DNA from: Zanthoxylum bungeanum
Lineage: Eukaryota > Streptophyta > Magnoliopsida > Sapindales > Rutaceae
DNA length: 64,000 nucleotides
Direction of reading: 5' to 3'
Assembly (NCBI GenBank): GCA_019454045.1
Contig: SKCR01006509.1
Span: 124,001 to 188,000 of the forward strand
The notes beneath the pieces are model-generated. The model did no database searches, was not told where the DNA came from, and worked only from the letters and a program-made list of their open reading frames with translations. The position numbers and the translations under genes were made by a program. Positions 24,846 to 36,639 of the stretch are shown here, piece by piece (the stretch's first letter is position 1; the number at the start of each line of letters is the position of its first letter).

Positions 24846-26888
24846 TGTCACGACCCCCTCCTTAGGGCGGGCCCAACCCTAGAAAAAGGTCCGCGATCAA
24901 CTTCAGCTCGAGCACTCTATATGCCAAATCAACCAATTTAAAACACACAAATAATACATCACAAATTACAAACTCATAAAGTATACACAACCTTTATGGT
25001 TTACAACACAAGACTTAAAAAAAATGCAAATGACGACTCGAATGTCTGGACCAACCCGAAATTACAACTGTGGCACGTGGATCCCAATCTGGTACTGCTC
25101 CTGCTATTCTCGCGAACTACCTGAAATGTTTGGGGGAAGAGGGGAATGAGCTTAAAAAGCTCAGCAAGTAAACACTCATTCTCTCAACATGACCTCACCC
25201 ACAAAATAAGTATATATATATAATATAATATATGAAAATAGCATATATTATAATATCATCTCACACAATCATCCCACAACAATACGAACATCCATCAAAC
25301 ATGGTTGCTAATCCGGGTTTAGTATAACAGAGGATTGAAACCAATGGGAGAGTACCTCATCACAACTCCCAAGGTTTCCAACCATATCAACTCGCAAAAT
25401 GTGAGTGAAATATAACCAATGGGGGAGTCCCCGTATACCCCCAAATCAAAAACCAATGGGAGAGTACCTCATCACAACTCCCAAGGTTTTTATCAATCTC
25501 ATACCATCTGATGTATCATCACATCATCTCAAATCCGACCACTATTATACAAAACTCGGCTGCATAACACAACAACACACATCATCCAATACAATCACAT
25601 ATCGCATCCAATCCATCAATCTCATCTCAACAATCATGATTCATATTTATCATGCTTTTAATATCTCAATATAATATCTCACAAATATGTAAATATATAT
25701 AACAAAATATATATATATGTAATTATACCAATATATTTATATATATATATATACCGACTCTCACAACAACCATCAATCATCAAACAATTATGTTAAGAGA
25801 ATCACCACAGAGTGTACTTACCTCTATCCATGCAAAAGCTCTGAATAAATCTATATCCTCGCCAAGAATCTGAAAAATGTAAAATTACGATAAGGTCCCT
25901 CAATTATCCAAAATTACGATTTTACCCCTAAAGTTTCTAAATTTCTGTTTTAGCCCCTAAACTTTTCTAATAAGCCCAAATAGTCCTACAATTCGTAAAC
26001 ATTACTATTTAACCACTAATTAGCATAATTTACAATTTTACCCTCTTAATTATGCAAATTTACAATTATGTCCAAAACTTTCCAATTCTATCATTTACAC
26101 CCCCAAAATGATAATAATCACATACCGAGCTCCAACGATCTCCAAACCTCTCAAAGAAAGATCCACTGGTCAACAAACATCTCAAGGATCACAGCGATGG
26201 CTTCAGAACTTGCTGATACGCTTAACGAGTCAAGCGGGCCCCACAACGAAAATCGGGCCCCACCACCAAAAAGCGGACCCCACAATCCAATACTTTCAAC
26301 GGTGAAAATATATACCAAAACACTCGTAATATCGAAAGCAACAATCTGATGCGATCGGATCGCCGATCCAACGGTCGGATCTCAAATTCCGGTAATATCC
26401 CCGAATCGTCGGTAACTACAAAACGGAAAACAACCCAAACGATGTCGGCACAGGAAGTGACCACTGGCGTTGGAAAGATCTCGGCCTGAAAAGTGTTCAC
26501 TCGCCGGAGGTGGCCGTCAAAAGTGACCGGAGACGGCCGGAAATTGCAAAATGGTTGGCGGCGTAGCGTCATCTTATGGTAGCGCGCGTGGCGGCGCGTC
26601 CAGCGGCCGTTGGACTCGATCTCGGTGGCGTTGGAAAGATGACGGCGGTAGCTACACGGTGGTCCGGCGCGTGAATGAAGGTGGTCGGCGGTGACACGAT
26701 AGCGACGCTTCAAAGTTTCGGCAAGAAAAAGAAAGAAATAGGAGAGAGAAAATAAAATTTTTTTTTTTAAAGAAGTTACTGAATGAACACGTCTCCCTGC
26801 CTCTCACTTTATAAACTTCAAATCTGTCACAAGCATAATAGTAACCTAATTAAATATATTTTTTTTAAATCTGTCACTCAGTATTACA
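24846..26888 (-). repeat. Chromovirus derivative, 3' LTR
   Basis: 2043 bp, TGTCACGACC to CAGTATTACA. On the minus strand a TATAAAGT element (26806-26813) lies about 80 bp from the LTR start, giving a very short U3 and a long transcribed leader. A GC-rich block at about 26420-26700 lies downstream. The long minus frame across that block is not conserved in the other LTR and is not a gene. Confidence 0.9.
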
Positions 26889-27005
26889 ATCTACCTACCT
26901 TACAAAATTTCGTCCCCAAAATTTCTAAATCCTCAAATAGTTCTGGATATTTTTCCTTCATATCCTTTTCAATTCCCAAGTCGCATCCTGAATGTGATAA
27001 TTAGT
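26889..27005 (-). pseudogene. Chromovirus pol C-terminal tail and polypurine tract
   Basis: The minus strand reads a tail containing EKYPELFEDLE, matching the usual end of plant chromovirus pol, followed by GGGGACGAAATTTTGTAAGG and a purine-rich tract ending at the LTR. This arrangement is typical of Tekay/Del-type elements and fixes family and strand. Confidence 0.65.
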
Positions 27006-27439
27006 CCACAAAACCTTTCCAAAAGAATACATCTGGATCTCAACTCTCGAATATTTTGATCTCTGATCTCCACAGGCTGATCTTCGTATGTCAAGCTCTT
27101 GCTCAGGCACAACGGTTAACTTCTAAAAAGGTGACGATAGTCTGGTACAAACTTCGTTAGAACGAATATACGAATCACTTTATGAATCCCTTTCTAATCC
27201 CAATGGTAATGCTATATGATACGTCATTATTCATTATTCATCATTTTTTTTTAAAATCTCTAAGGAACCATTACAGCTCGAAGAAAACATTCTCTTCCGG
27301 CCAAACCTCAATAACTCCCTCCCAATAAGAAATTTTCAAGAATACTGTAGCCCCAATTTGGTACTCGAGATCATACCCCATACTGTTTACCAAACTCTTC
27401 TATCGATTCTACTCAACCAACAGTCTCGCTCAGATTAAT

Positions 27440-28220
27440 CTGATCCTTTCAGATATCGAATCCACCAAGTCTGAACCATGAATCTGTCTGTCTCCAATCT
27501 CGTCCCAACAAACAAAAGTCCTAAATTGCCTCTTTCGTAAAGCCTTAAATGAAGTCATGTCGATTCTAGTCAAAAAGCTATAGTTATAGGCAAACTCGAT
27601 CAAATACAAATGTTCACGCCAACTTCCATTATGTCAAAACACACGATCTCAGCAAATAATCTAATGTCTGAATAGTCCACTCTGACTAATCATCAGTTCG
27701 AGGGTGGAATGAGGTGCTCGTAGAAATCTTCGATCCTATAGTCTTCAAGAAATTCTGTCAAAATTGAAAGGTAAATCCGACAACTCTATCTAATATAATT
27801 GTTATGGTACACATGTAACCGCATAATCTGCTCCACATACAGTTCTGTTAAACTCTCTGGTCCCCACATAACTCAAATCGCTAGAAAATGAGCAGACCTA
27901 CACAATCGATTCCCTACAACACACATTGCATCATAACCATACCGCGTCCTCGACAGCCGTACCACAAAATCTATCACGATATTTTACCATGGCCACTCAG
28001 GTCTAGTTGAAGACTGGAGTAATCCAACTGGTTGTTGATGCTCTCATAAATCCTACTGACAAACTAAACATCGAGATATAAACACTTAAATCTCTCTCTT
28101 CATTCCTAACCTCAAATAAGTCTTCTTTAGATTTTGATACATCTTAGTGCTCTCAAATTCATATAATATGATTATCATGTGTCTCATCCAAGATCTCCCA
28201 CTTGAGTTTTCTTAGTATAA
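27440..28220 (-). pseudogene. Degenerate chromovirus integrase
   Basis: Minus-strand fragments in shifting frames match integrase in the right order: a zinc-domain region near 28080-28200, HQQPVGLLQ followed by a DFVV block near 27950-28020, NRLCRSAHFLA near 27900, and a C-terminal block near 27480-27540 reading FVCWDEIGDRQIHGSDLVDS. Stops interrupt most segments, so no functional integrase could be made. The decay here contrasts with the near-identity of the LTRs. Confidence 0.6.
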
Positions 28221-28795
28221 GGTATCACGACTTTATCACCAAATAGTTATGCATCATCTGAACTCCATCTGGAAGTATTAGTCCCATTCCTCACAATCTC
28301 TGTTCTCCAATTTTTCCACATTGATCAAACCGCTTATGCTATAAAAAATCTATCTAACGGTGTGAGTCGAACCTTCATATTGTCAAGAATACCCCCACTA
28401 TCGAACATTCCAAAAGTCAAACATATCAATATCATCTCCTTAAATATTCTCTGTCCAACTCTCAAAAATTAATCATATTCTTCCTACCAGGTATCAATAA
28501 CTATATTGACCTTTCTAAGATGATAATCAATAGTACAATCATAGTCACTTAGAAACTCTATTCAATGTGTCTATCTCCAAAATTCAAATATTTCTCAGTG
28601 GCAAAATATTTCAACTCGAACGATCATTATACATCTCACACTCACCATCATATGAATAATGCCTCCAATTATTATCATTATTCTAACCTGTACCACAACT
28701 GACGAACCTGCTATCCTATCTCCAAAGGAAAAGGCTCCACCAAGAGGTCCTACTCAAACAACATCTGTAAAGAGCTTTTAGAAGTTTACGCATAA
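28221..28795. other. Degenerate pol region, junction with foreign segment
   Basis: On the minus strand, weak fragments resemble the RNase H to integrase spacer of chromoviruses up to about 28500. Beyond that no pol similarity was seen on either strand. The left edge of the foreign segment that carries the 336-codon ORF lies somewhere in 28500-28800. Confidence 0.35.
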
Positions 28796-29023
28796 TCCAT
28801 TATCTTAAGATTCCCACTACTAAAAAGAGGATTTCCAGGTCCCTCATATTTCCGCTTTACATCTTATCATCGCGACAATTATTATCCTTTCCAATTATGG
28901 ATGGATACTGTGAAAACGTCTTTTCATAAAGAAATTATTGATATCACTCCCTATAATGAGATGCATATGTTCTTAGGGAATTACTCAAATTTCTTTCATG
29001 GCATCCTCCTCTGCCAATCCTAA
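28796..29023 (+). pseudogene. Open frame overlapping the start of the 336-codon ORF
   Basis: A 75-codon stretch without stops follows a TAA at 28793-28795 and ends with TAA at 29021-29023, overlapping the next ORF by 26 nt in a different frame. The first ATG is at 28901. The translation is aromatic-rich and protein-like (for example GFPGPSYFRFTSYHRDNYY) and reads like the C-terminus of a longer protein; open sequence also precedes the TAA. A short overlap of consecutive frames is common in compact viral genomes. No family was recognised. Confidence 0.35.
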
Positions 29024-30008
29024 TTCCTATTCAAAATCTGCCAGAGCTAAAGTAATATACCAAAAGCTTTGTAAATGGCCAGTCACAGATCGAGCAGTTA
29101 TAGACTCTAAATATGTTCGAGACCTTTGGAGAGATATCTACAAATGTCTCAATGAAGCTCCATCCGCTCTTTTGCCCAAAGAGATTGCAATGGATATCGT
29201 GGCAAGAGTTCGTACAAACTTCTTGAGATGGTGTTACATTCTTAGAACCATTTGGAATGGAAAAATAGATGGTTTAATCCAATACAAAAATAATTCTGCG
29301 ATTGTTCATTGTGGATATCACAGATTCCATTCCACAGTTTTCATCAACAGCCATGATTTCTTCAATCATTGCCAATGGAGTCTCGGCACTTTGTTTGAAC
29401 TCGGTTTCCTAAATGGATTTATTATTGGACCAAGTCCAATCCATCCCAACTATCCTGGTATCTCAGAAGCCAGCCTAAGTGAGCTTCCTCTCTTCATCAG
29501 TAATATTTTACATCGATGGTATAAACGACACAAAAGTATTACTGTCTGGATCGAAACCATTACTCCAGAATGGTCGGATGACTATTCGATCGTTTACCCA
29601 CCAATTCATCTCATAAGAATCATACCATCACGTCAACTCACTGATTGGAGACTCATTAGTTGGCCATCTAGACCGAAGCTTAGAGCTTACTATGATTACG
29701 ATGATATTTTCCCAGAAGATATTACTTTCCACCATTCATGTGATCTTAGAGCTCTCTCCGCAGACTCAGTCCGTCGAAGTCTAGAAAGCAATACCAATGA
29801 TAAAGACTGGCAAATCTTCACTACTATCGAAGAATCATATAGAAGTATCGTTCAAGGCTACAACAAAATCAAGTTTCCTGACAGTCTCGAAATCCAAGTC
29901 ATCGACGGTCTCATTCCTATGTCACTACGTGCGAAACGTCAATGGGAAGATTATCAATTCGAAGATGATCTTGTCCTTGCAACACAACCAAGTTGTTATA
30001 TTCCATAA
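28998..30008 (+). CDS. Intact 336-aa protein of unknown function, antisense to its host element
   Basis: The longest open frame in the window and the only long uninterrupted one. It runs opposite to the retrotransposon that contains it. An in-frame TAG at 28974-28976 makes ATG 28998 the first possible start. The N-terminus is Ser/Asn-rich; the middle is basic and tryptophan-rich (12 Trp in 336, for example RWYKRHKSITVW near residue 170); the C-terminal third is acidic. No signal peptide, clear membrane span, zinc motif, RT, integrase or transposase motif is visible. AATAAA follows at 30080-30085. I cannot name the family. Candidates are an endogenous virus protein, since the start overlaps an upstream frame, or an accessory antisense ORF of the kind reported in plant Ty3/gypsy elements. 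Intactness amid decayed pol implies recent capture or selection. Confidence 0.7.
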   Translation: MASSSANPNSYSKSARAKVIYQKLCKWPVTDRAVIDSKYVRDLWRDIYKCLNEAPSALLPKEIAMDIVARVRTNFLRWCYILRTIWNGKIDGLIQYKNNSAIVHCGYHRFHSTVFINSHDFFNHCQWSLGTLFELGFLNGFIIGPSPIHPNYPGISEASLSELPLFISNILHRWYKRHKSITVWIETITPEWSDDYSIVYPPIHLIRIIPSRQLTDWRLISWPSRPKLRAYYDYDDIFPEDITFHHSCDLRALSADSVRRSLESNTNDKDWQIFTTIEESYRSIVQGYNKIKFPDSLEIQVIDGLIPMSLRAKRQWEDYQFEDDLVLATQPSCYIP

Positions 30009-30524
30009 TGTAATCATAAATCTTATATTTTGTTGCTTTGCTTGGTATTATAGCTTTTGTTTGCTTATACAAAAGTGTCAATAAACTCTTCTTCCTTCTT
30101 TCTCAAACACCAAAATTCTAATATCTTCGACTTACTCACTCACGACGATGTTATAACTACGACAAAAAATTCACATTAGGTACAACTGTAGAAATCACGT
30201 CAGATACAACTACGAAAATAGCGAAAATGGCAACTGTCGAAACTACTGATGGTATAAGTCTAAACTCCTTCATTATCCTCAATAATCGGCTTGACACTAG
30301 ATAAAGCTTTATCGAATTCAAGATCTATCGACTAAGTGTGAGGTCTTTCTATACTATTCCTCGACAATGTTTCACGCATCGTCACACTATCCCTCTCCTA
30401 CGTTGAGTACCAGTACCACGGCCACGTCCATACATTTTCCTACAGACACAAACTACCCTTTTTATACTCTCATCCAATGCAATATGTCTACAGAACCTAA
30501 AACCCTAAGCTCTGATAGAAAATC
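30009..30524 (-). pseudogene. Chromovirus leader and gag N-terminal remnant
   Basis: On the minus strand, downstream of the primer site, a frame near 30420 begins with Arg/Gly-rich residues (GRGRGTGT), typical of the start of chromovirus gag, and becomes unreadable by about 30150. No capsid core or CCHC knuckle is present. The foreign segment therefore replaces most of gag, protease and RT. Confidence 0.45.
30508..30520 (-). other. Primer binding site of the chromovirus derivative
   Basis: The minus strand reads TTTCTATCAGAGC, a slightly mutated match to initiator methionine tRNA (canonical TGGTATCAGAGC), followed by TTAGG as in Tekay/Del-type elements. It lies four bases from the 5' LTR. 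Confidence 0.65.
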
Positions 30525-32562
30525 TGTCACGACCCCCTCCCTAGGGCGGGCCCAACCCTAGAAAAAGGTCCGCGATCAACTTCAGCTCGAGCACTCTATA
30601 TGCCAAATCAACCAATTTAAAACACACAAATAATACATCACAAATTACAAACTCATAAAGTATACACAACCTTATGGTTTACATCACAAGACTTAAAAAA
30701 ATGCAAATGACGACTCGAATGTCTGGACCAACCCGAAATTACAACTGTGGCACGTGGATCCCAATCTGGTACTGCTCCTGCTATTCTCGCGAATTACCTG
30801 AAATGTTTGGGGGAATAGGGGAATGAGCTTAAAAAGCTCAGCAAGTAAACACTCTCATTCTCTCAACATGACCTCACCCACAAAATAAGTATATATATAT
30901 AATATAAAATATATGAAAATAGCATATATTATAATATCATCTCACACAATCATCCCACAACAATACGAACATCCATCAAACATGGTTGCTAATCCGGGTT
31001 TAGTATAACAGAGGATTGAAACCAATGGGAGAGTACCTCATCACAACTCCCAAGGTTTCCAACCATATCAACTCGCAAAATGTGAGTGAAATATAACCAA
31101 TGGGGGAGTCCCCGTATACCCCCAAATCAAAAACCAATGGGAGAGTACCTCATCACAACTCCCAAGGTTTTTATCAATCTCATACCATCTGATGTATCAT
31201 CACATCATCTCAAATCCGACCACTATTATACAAAACTCGGCTGCATAACACAACAACACACATCATCCAATACAATCACATATCGCATCCAATCCATCAA
31301 TCTCATCTCAACAATCATGATTTCATATTTATCATGCTTTTAATATCTCAATATAATATCTCACAAATATGTAAATATATATAACAAAATATATATATAT
31401 GTAATTATACCAATATATTTTATATATTATATATACCGACTCTCACAACAACCATCAATCATCAAACAATTATGTTAAGAGAATCACCACAGAGTGTACT
31501 ACCTCTATCCATGCAAAAGCTCTGAATAAATCTATATCCTCGCCAAGAATCTGAAAAATGTAAAATTACGATAAGGTCCCTCATTATCCAAAATTACGAT
31601 TTTACCCCTAAAGTTTCTAAATTTCTGTTTTAGCCCCTAAACTTTTCTAATAAGCCCAAATTCCTACAATTCGTAAACATTACTATTTAACCCCTAATTA
31701 GCATAATTTACAATTTTACCCTCTTAATTATGCAAATTTACAATTATGTCCAAAACTTTCCAATTCTATCATTTACACCCCCCAAAATGATAATAATCAC
31801 ATACCGAGCTCCAACGATCTCCAAACCTCTCAAAGAAAGATCCATTGGTCAACAAACATCTCAAGGATCACAGCGATGGCTTCAGAACTTGCTGATACGC
31901 TTAACGAGTCAAGCGGGCCCCACAACGAAAATCGGGCCCCACCACCAAAAAGCGGACCCCACAATCCAATACTTTCAACGGTGAAAATATATACCAAAAC
32001 ACTCGTAATATCGAAAGCAACAATCTGATGTGATCGGATCGCCGATCCAACGGTCGGATCTCAAATTCCGGTAATATCCCCGAATCGCCGGTAACTACAA
32101 AACGGAAAACAACCCAAACGATGTCGGATCAGGAAGTGACCACTGGCGTTGGAAAGATCTCGGCCTGAAAAGTGTTCACTCGTCGGAGGTGGCCGTCAAA
32201 AGTGACCGGAGACGGCCGGAAATTGCAAAATGGTTGGCGGCGTAGCGTCCTCTTATGGTAGCGCGTGGCGGCGCGTCCAGCGGCCGTTGGACTCGATCTC
32301 GGTGGCGTTGGAAAGATGACGGCGGCAGCTACACAGTGGTCCGGCGCGTGGATGAAGGTGGTCGGCGGTGACACGGTAGCGACGCTTCAAAGTTTCGGCA
32401 AGAAAAAGAAAGAAATAGGAGAGAGAAAATAAATTTTTTTTTAAAGAAGTTACTGAATGAACGCGTCTCCCTGCTTCTCACTTTATAAACTTCAAATCTG
32501 TCACAAGCATAATAGTAACCTAATTAAATTTTTTTTTTTTAAATCTGTCACTCAGTATTACA
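30525..32562 (-). repeat. Chromovirus derivative, 5' LTR
   Basis: 2038 bp, collinear and nearly identical with 24846-26888. The TATA element is at 32480-32487 on the minus strand. Confidence 0.9.
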
Positions 32563-32567
32563 GTCGA
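32563..32567. repeat. Target duplication GTCGA, right copy
   Basis: Identical to 24841-24845. Confidence 0.92.
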
Positions 32568-32939
32568 ACCCATAGATACTTATTATTAATCATATTAATA
32601 CTAAAACTAGATGTTGACAACTGTTTTTTGTTCCAATGGCAAAATAGGGAATTTACCTCTCGAACAAACCACCCTCAACTGTGAATTTAGTTTGGTTAGT
32701 GGGAACTACACAAACTTGACAAAAGATAAACAATCACAGAGACAAGTGTTAACGTGGTTCGGCGGAGAATGGCTCCAACCTACGTCCACTGGAGAAAGGG
32801 GAATGATTTTATTATCCTCGGGTAAATTCCAACCCGAGCGCCTGATGAGTGGTCAATATATCTATATTTACCTTCATTTATCTTGTATTTTGTGTGTTAT
32901 CTCTAGTTGTATGAACATTTTGATGCGCTTTGTGTAAAT
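32568..32939. other. Flank with a generic LTR-like motif
   Basis: Contains TTAACGTGGTTCGGCGG and CCTACGTCCACTGG (32750-32800), a phrase recurrent in plant transposon LTRs. No element ends or genes could be defined. Confidence 0.3.
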
Positions 32940-34284
32940 TTTATAGGTCAAAATCATATTATGACTAGAGCGGACTTAATGAGCAATGGATTGTCAATTT
33001 CGGAGCAAAATCGAGTAATATTTCAAAGTTCAGCATTGGCATCTCGACTCAGACTTGGGTATCGCGACACTCTATAATGTAATTTTTAGGCAGAAACTAA
33101 AACTTATTGTACGTCGCGACGCCGGTTTATGAGTGTCGCGACGCCCGATTAAATCAAGCCAACGTCGCGACTTCGAGACTTGTGCATTGCGACACAAACG
33201 CATTTCCTGGTGTGTGAAGAACTTCAATTTCTTAAGAAGGAAAGCTTCTAGGACCTTCTATATAAACATAAGTCTGTCCAATAACCTAAAGAGAAGACTC
33301 ATAACATACTTTTGGAGCCTCAAAGACATAGAATAATATCTTGAGCAAAGCAAGAACGAATGCTTCAACCGGTGCTAGAGATTGAAGCTGACATCTGCGA
33401 GGAGAGTTCTTTCTATCTCTTCTTCTCTAATTTTATCTTTATGAGTTCGTGTCTTACACTAATGATTAGTTTGCATTTATTGAATATTATGTGTAACTAA
33501 ATTATTAGTCTAGGGTTGTAATAGATTTTAAGCACTTGTTTAATTAATTGGCATCTTTTTATTCTTTTGGGTTTATTATATGATTGTTTATTATTCTCTG
33601 TGATTAAATGCATGTTTTATTACTTGATCACCAATAGAATAGTCGTGGTAAATCCTTAGATACTCGACAGAGGAAATTTGGGTTAGGCGTGAGAATAATA
33701 ACGCGTGATCCAATATGCAAGATATACATATACCTACAAGAAATGCGTAGCTAATATTAGAACTTGATCTTAATGGATTTGTTTAAGTTAGTTAACATAG
33801 GCATATAGTTAATTGGCTTAATCAGAATATTTCTACATGACCATCGAAAGAGGCTTGTAGATAATTTAGCGTTCTAGGTTAATAATTCATAACAACAACC
33901 CAATTGAATGAAAAGTGCATGAACTCATTGTTTGCATGCTTATGTGAACTTACAACCCTAGGTTCTTCTATCAAATAAGGTTTTCCCAAAAGCTGTTATT
34001 TGTCGTTTACTTACTTTTCAGTTAATTAAATTAGTCAAATATCTTTCTCAATCATTTGTTTAGTTCTAGTTATGTAGGTTTAGTTTTAGTGTTAATAAGA
34101 AAAATATTAAGTACATGTGGGTATGATATCCGACTTTTAGTCACTATAATACTTGAGCGATACATACAACGACTTATTTTATTTTTCTTATTTAATATTA
34201 GGACAACACTTACTTTCTTAGCTAAACACCCATATCTTTTTTTCTTTTTTTCTTTCATTTTATTTTTCTTTGATTTCGGGCATC
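32940..34284 (+). repeat. Athila-like 5' LTR and leader (element 2)
   Basis: Several GTCGCGAC words (33110-33190) and a strong TATATAAA at 33259-33266 lie upstream of a long T-rich transcribed part, as in plant Athila LTRs. The left end was not located and no clear Asp-type primer site is visible before gag, so the boundary is approximate. The gag ATG of the following remnant is at 34285. Confidence 0.5.
33259..33266 (+). promoter_or_regulatory. TATA box in Athila-like LTR
   Basis: TATATAAA in a less AT-rich context, placed as expected between the U3-like and the transcribed part of the LTR. Confidence 0.5.
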
Positions 34285-35800
34285 ATGAACGATCAACAGC
34301 CTGGACCATTGGGCTTAGCAGCGCCAATTCTAATTCGGGACAAGATGATACCGTTCATAGATGGACTTATATTCTACATCATCTCACCTCCTCTTTAGGC
34401 CAACACATACGATACCAAGACTTGCATCTAGATGGTACATCAATAAGTGCAGTTTGGGGTGGCCCGAATGATGATCCAAATACCCACATATGCAGCTTTC
34501 TGGAAGTATGCATACCTTTAATTATAATAGAGCGGCACAAGAGGTAGTTCACTTACATGTGTTCTCGTACTCGTGGAAAGATAAAGCTAAGGGATGGCTT
34601 CAATCACTACCAGTAGGGTCTATCACTACATAGGCATACTTGGCCACCAATTCCTTGCGAAGTATTTTCCTCTTGCCAGAACAACAAAGGTGCGTAATGA
34701 CATCACGTCATTCACGCAATATGATTCAGAGCCTTATACGACGCATGAGAGAGGTAAAAATACATGCTGAGAAAATGCCCATACCATGAGATAGCAAAAT
34801 GGCTGTAAGTCTAGATCTTTTATAACGAGCTCAACGGAATGATGAAAACTACAATAGACGCGACGGCTGTAGGTGCGCTAATGGCCAAATATGAGAATGT
34901 AGCGTAGGCACTATTGGAAGAGATGGCTAATAACAACTCATTATGGCCAACAAATTGAATTATACATCAACAATAAGCAACAGTCCATGAGTTAGGGCCC
35001 AACACAGCCATGAATGCCCATATAGAGCGAATTTACAAGTGCATTGAATTATTAAACATGCCGATTGTGAACAGCGCAAGAGCCACAAGTGTATGATGTG
35101 AGAGAGCATAAAATGGAGAGTCATATGCTCCATATGGCGATTTTGTTAACTTTGTTAACAACTACAGCAGACAAGGCCACAACCTCTACTCCAACAGCTA
35201 TAATCCTGAGTGGAAGGAACATCCCAACTTTGGGTGGAAAAATAACCAAAGGGTAGGACCATCAGATAAATCACAATTCTAGCAGCAAAGTAGAGAAGAC
35301 ACTCAAGAATGCAAACCATCCATGGAAGAGCTATCGATGCAGATGGCGAATCAAAATAAGATGCTCAAAAAGCATAGCATAGAAAATGCCAAGAACACTA
35401 CATGATTGGAAGCCTTGGTACAGAGTCAAACAAACACCCTTCAAAGCCAAGCAGGCCTCACTTCGAGCACTGGAAACCCAAATTCGACAGCTTTCCATTA
35501 ATCAAAGCCAAAGGCCACAAAGAGATTTCCCAAGCAACTCAAAAGCCAACCCTAGAAAAGAAAGGAAAGAGTTCTACAATGCCATCACGGTCAACAATGA
35601 GGAATCACAAGTAGAAGAGCCACCCAAAATCGCCACACCAATGGAACAAACACCCAAAAGAAGTTCATTGTATTTTGAACCAAGCCTCCATTCTCGACGA
35701 AGCTCATGTCAAAAAAGGAATTGGAGGTATACACAGAGAAGTAGACAACGTGAAGCGCAACTTCACAAGTGGGCAGAGCTATCACGAAATAACAACTTGT
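34285..35800 (+). pseudogene. Athila-like gag remnant (element 2)
   Basis: Begins with MNDQQPGPLG. Fragments in changing frames match the gag of the Athila element on the right of the window: an IRDKMIPFIDGLI block, a GVxxxDPNTHICSFLEV block near 34450-34510, a KAKGWLQSLP block near 34590, and a QFLAKYFPLARTTKVRND block near 34640-34690. Many stops and frameshifts interrupt it. A later stretch reads RKERKEFYNAITV, the usual spacer between gag and protease. It is not functional. Confidence 0.7.
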
Positions 35801-35859
35801 AGAGGTGTATAGTTCCATACTATAGAGAACAACCACAGTTAAATGCAAGGATCCAAACA

Positions 35860-36452
35860 TCTTCACAATAGTCTGTACTATTACGGACTGCGAGTCAAAG
35901 ACACTCTGTGATTTAGGGTCGGGATTAAATTTAATGTCTCTATCGATGGCGAAGAGATTGGGGTATCATGAGCTAAAACCAATCCCCATATCCTTGTAGT
36001 TTTCTGACAGAATTGTCAAGATACCCAATAGAAAGTTTGAAGATATGATGGTGAAGTTGAGTGATTTTGAACTTTCGATAGACTTCATCATTCTGTAAAT
36101 GGAGGAAGATGTAGATATACCCTGCATATTGGGAAGACCATTTCTGGCAACAGTGGGAGCAATAATAGACGTACAACAAAGCCTCCTCACTTTCCGAATG
36201 AATGTAGAGGAGTTGGTTGTTAGAATGTTCGACCTTGCGGGAGATCAAGAAAGTCCAAAAAATAAAGCATTAATGGAGCCAGTGGAAGTGAGAACGAAGA
36301 GGCAGACCGATAAAGTGGATGACGAAGCATTGGTGTGTGAGGCTTTCATGGCGGATATACACGAAGAACACTACAACATAGCTGCAATGTGTCATCAATT
36401 TGACACCACGGTCGACCATAGTCTAACACCGCCAAAATTAAAAGATCCATAA
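35860..36452 (+). pseudogene. Athila-like aspartic protease remnant (element 2)
   Basis: Contains LCDLGSGLNLMSLSMAKRLG, in which LCDLG stands where the active-site D of this family is expected, then [20 protein letters not shown] and IDVQQSLLTFRMN. Stops near 35998 and 36097 break the frame. After about 36452 the sequence does not continue into RT. Confidence 0.7.
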
Positions 36453-36639
36453 AAATCGGGTGGTGTGTCAAAGCAGTGGGAGAAGGAAACTTCTATGGCC
36501 ACTAGTAAGGGCAAACAAGTATGGTAAGAATAGAAGATCGAAGGAAGCAGGCCAGTGCAAATCAATCCAATCATATACTGCCGTATATAAGGAAAATGAC
36601 ATGAGATTGTGAAAGAGGCATCTACGAGCCCTTTACCTG

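Larger units (their letters stand above)
24846..32562 (-). mobile_element. Recent chromovirus (Tekay/Del-like) derivative carrying an antisense ORF
   Basis: A complete 7.7-kb element with 2.04-kb LTRs, TG/CA ends and a GTCGA duplication. Minus orientation is shown by the primer binding site at 30508-30520 and the GGACGAAATTTTGTAAGG tail before the left LTR. In the first 345 bp the two LTRs differ by about four substitutions and three small indels, so insertion was recent. The interior is only 3.6 kb: a degenerate integrase and pol tail, no recognisable gag core, protease or RT, and an intact plus-strand ORF in the place where those should be. The element must have been mobilised in trans. Confidence 0.85.

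Noticed and set aside
26222..26713. 163-codon minus-strand frame
   Set aside because: It lies in the GC-rich part of the chromovirus LTR and is broken at the same place in the other, nearly identical LTR, so it is not conserved as coding sequence.
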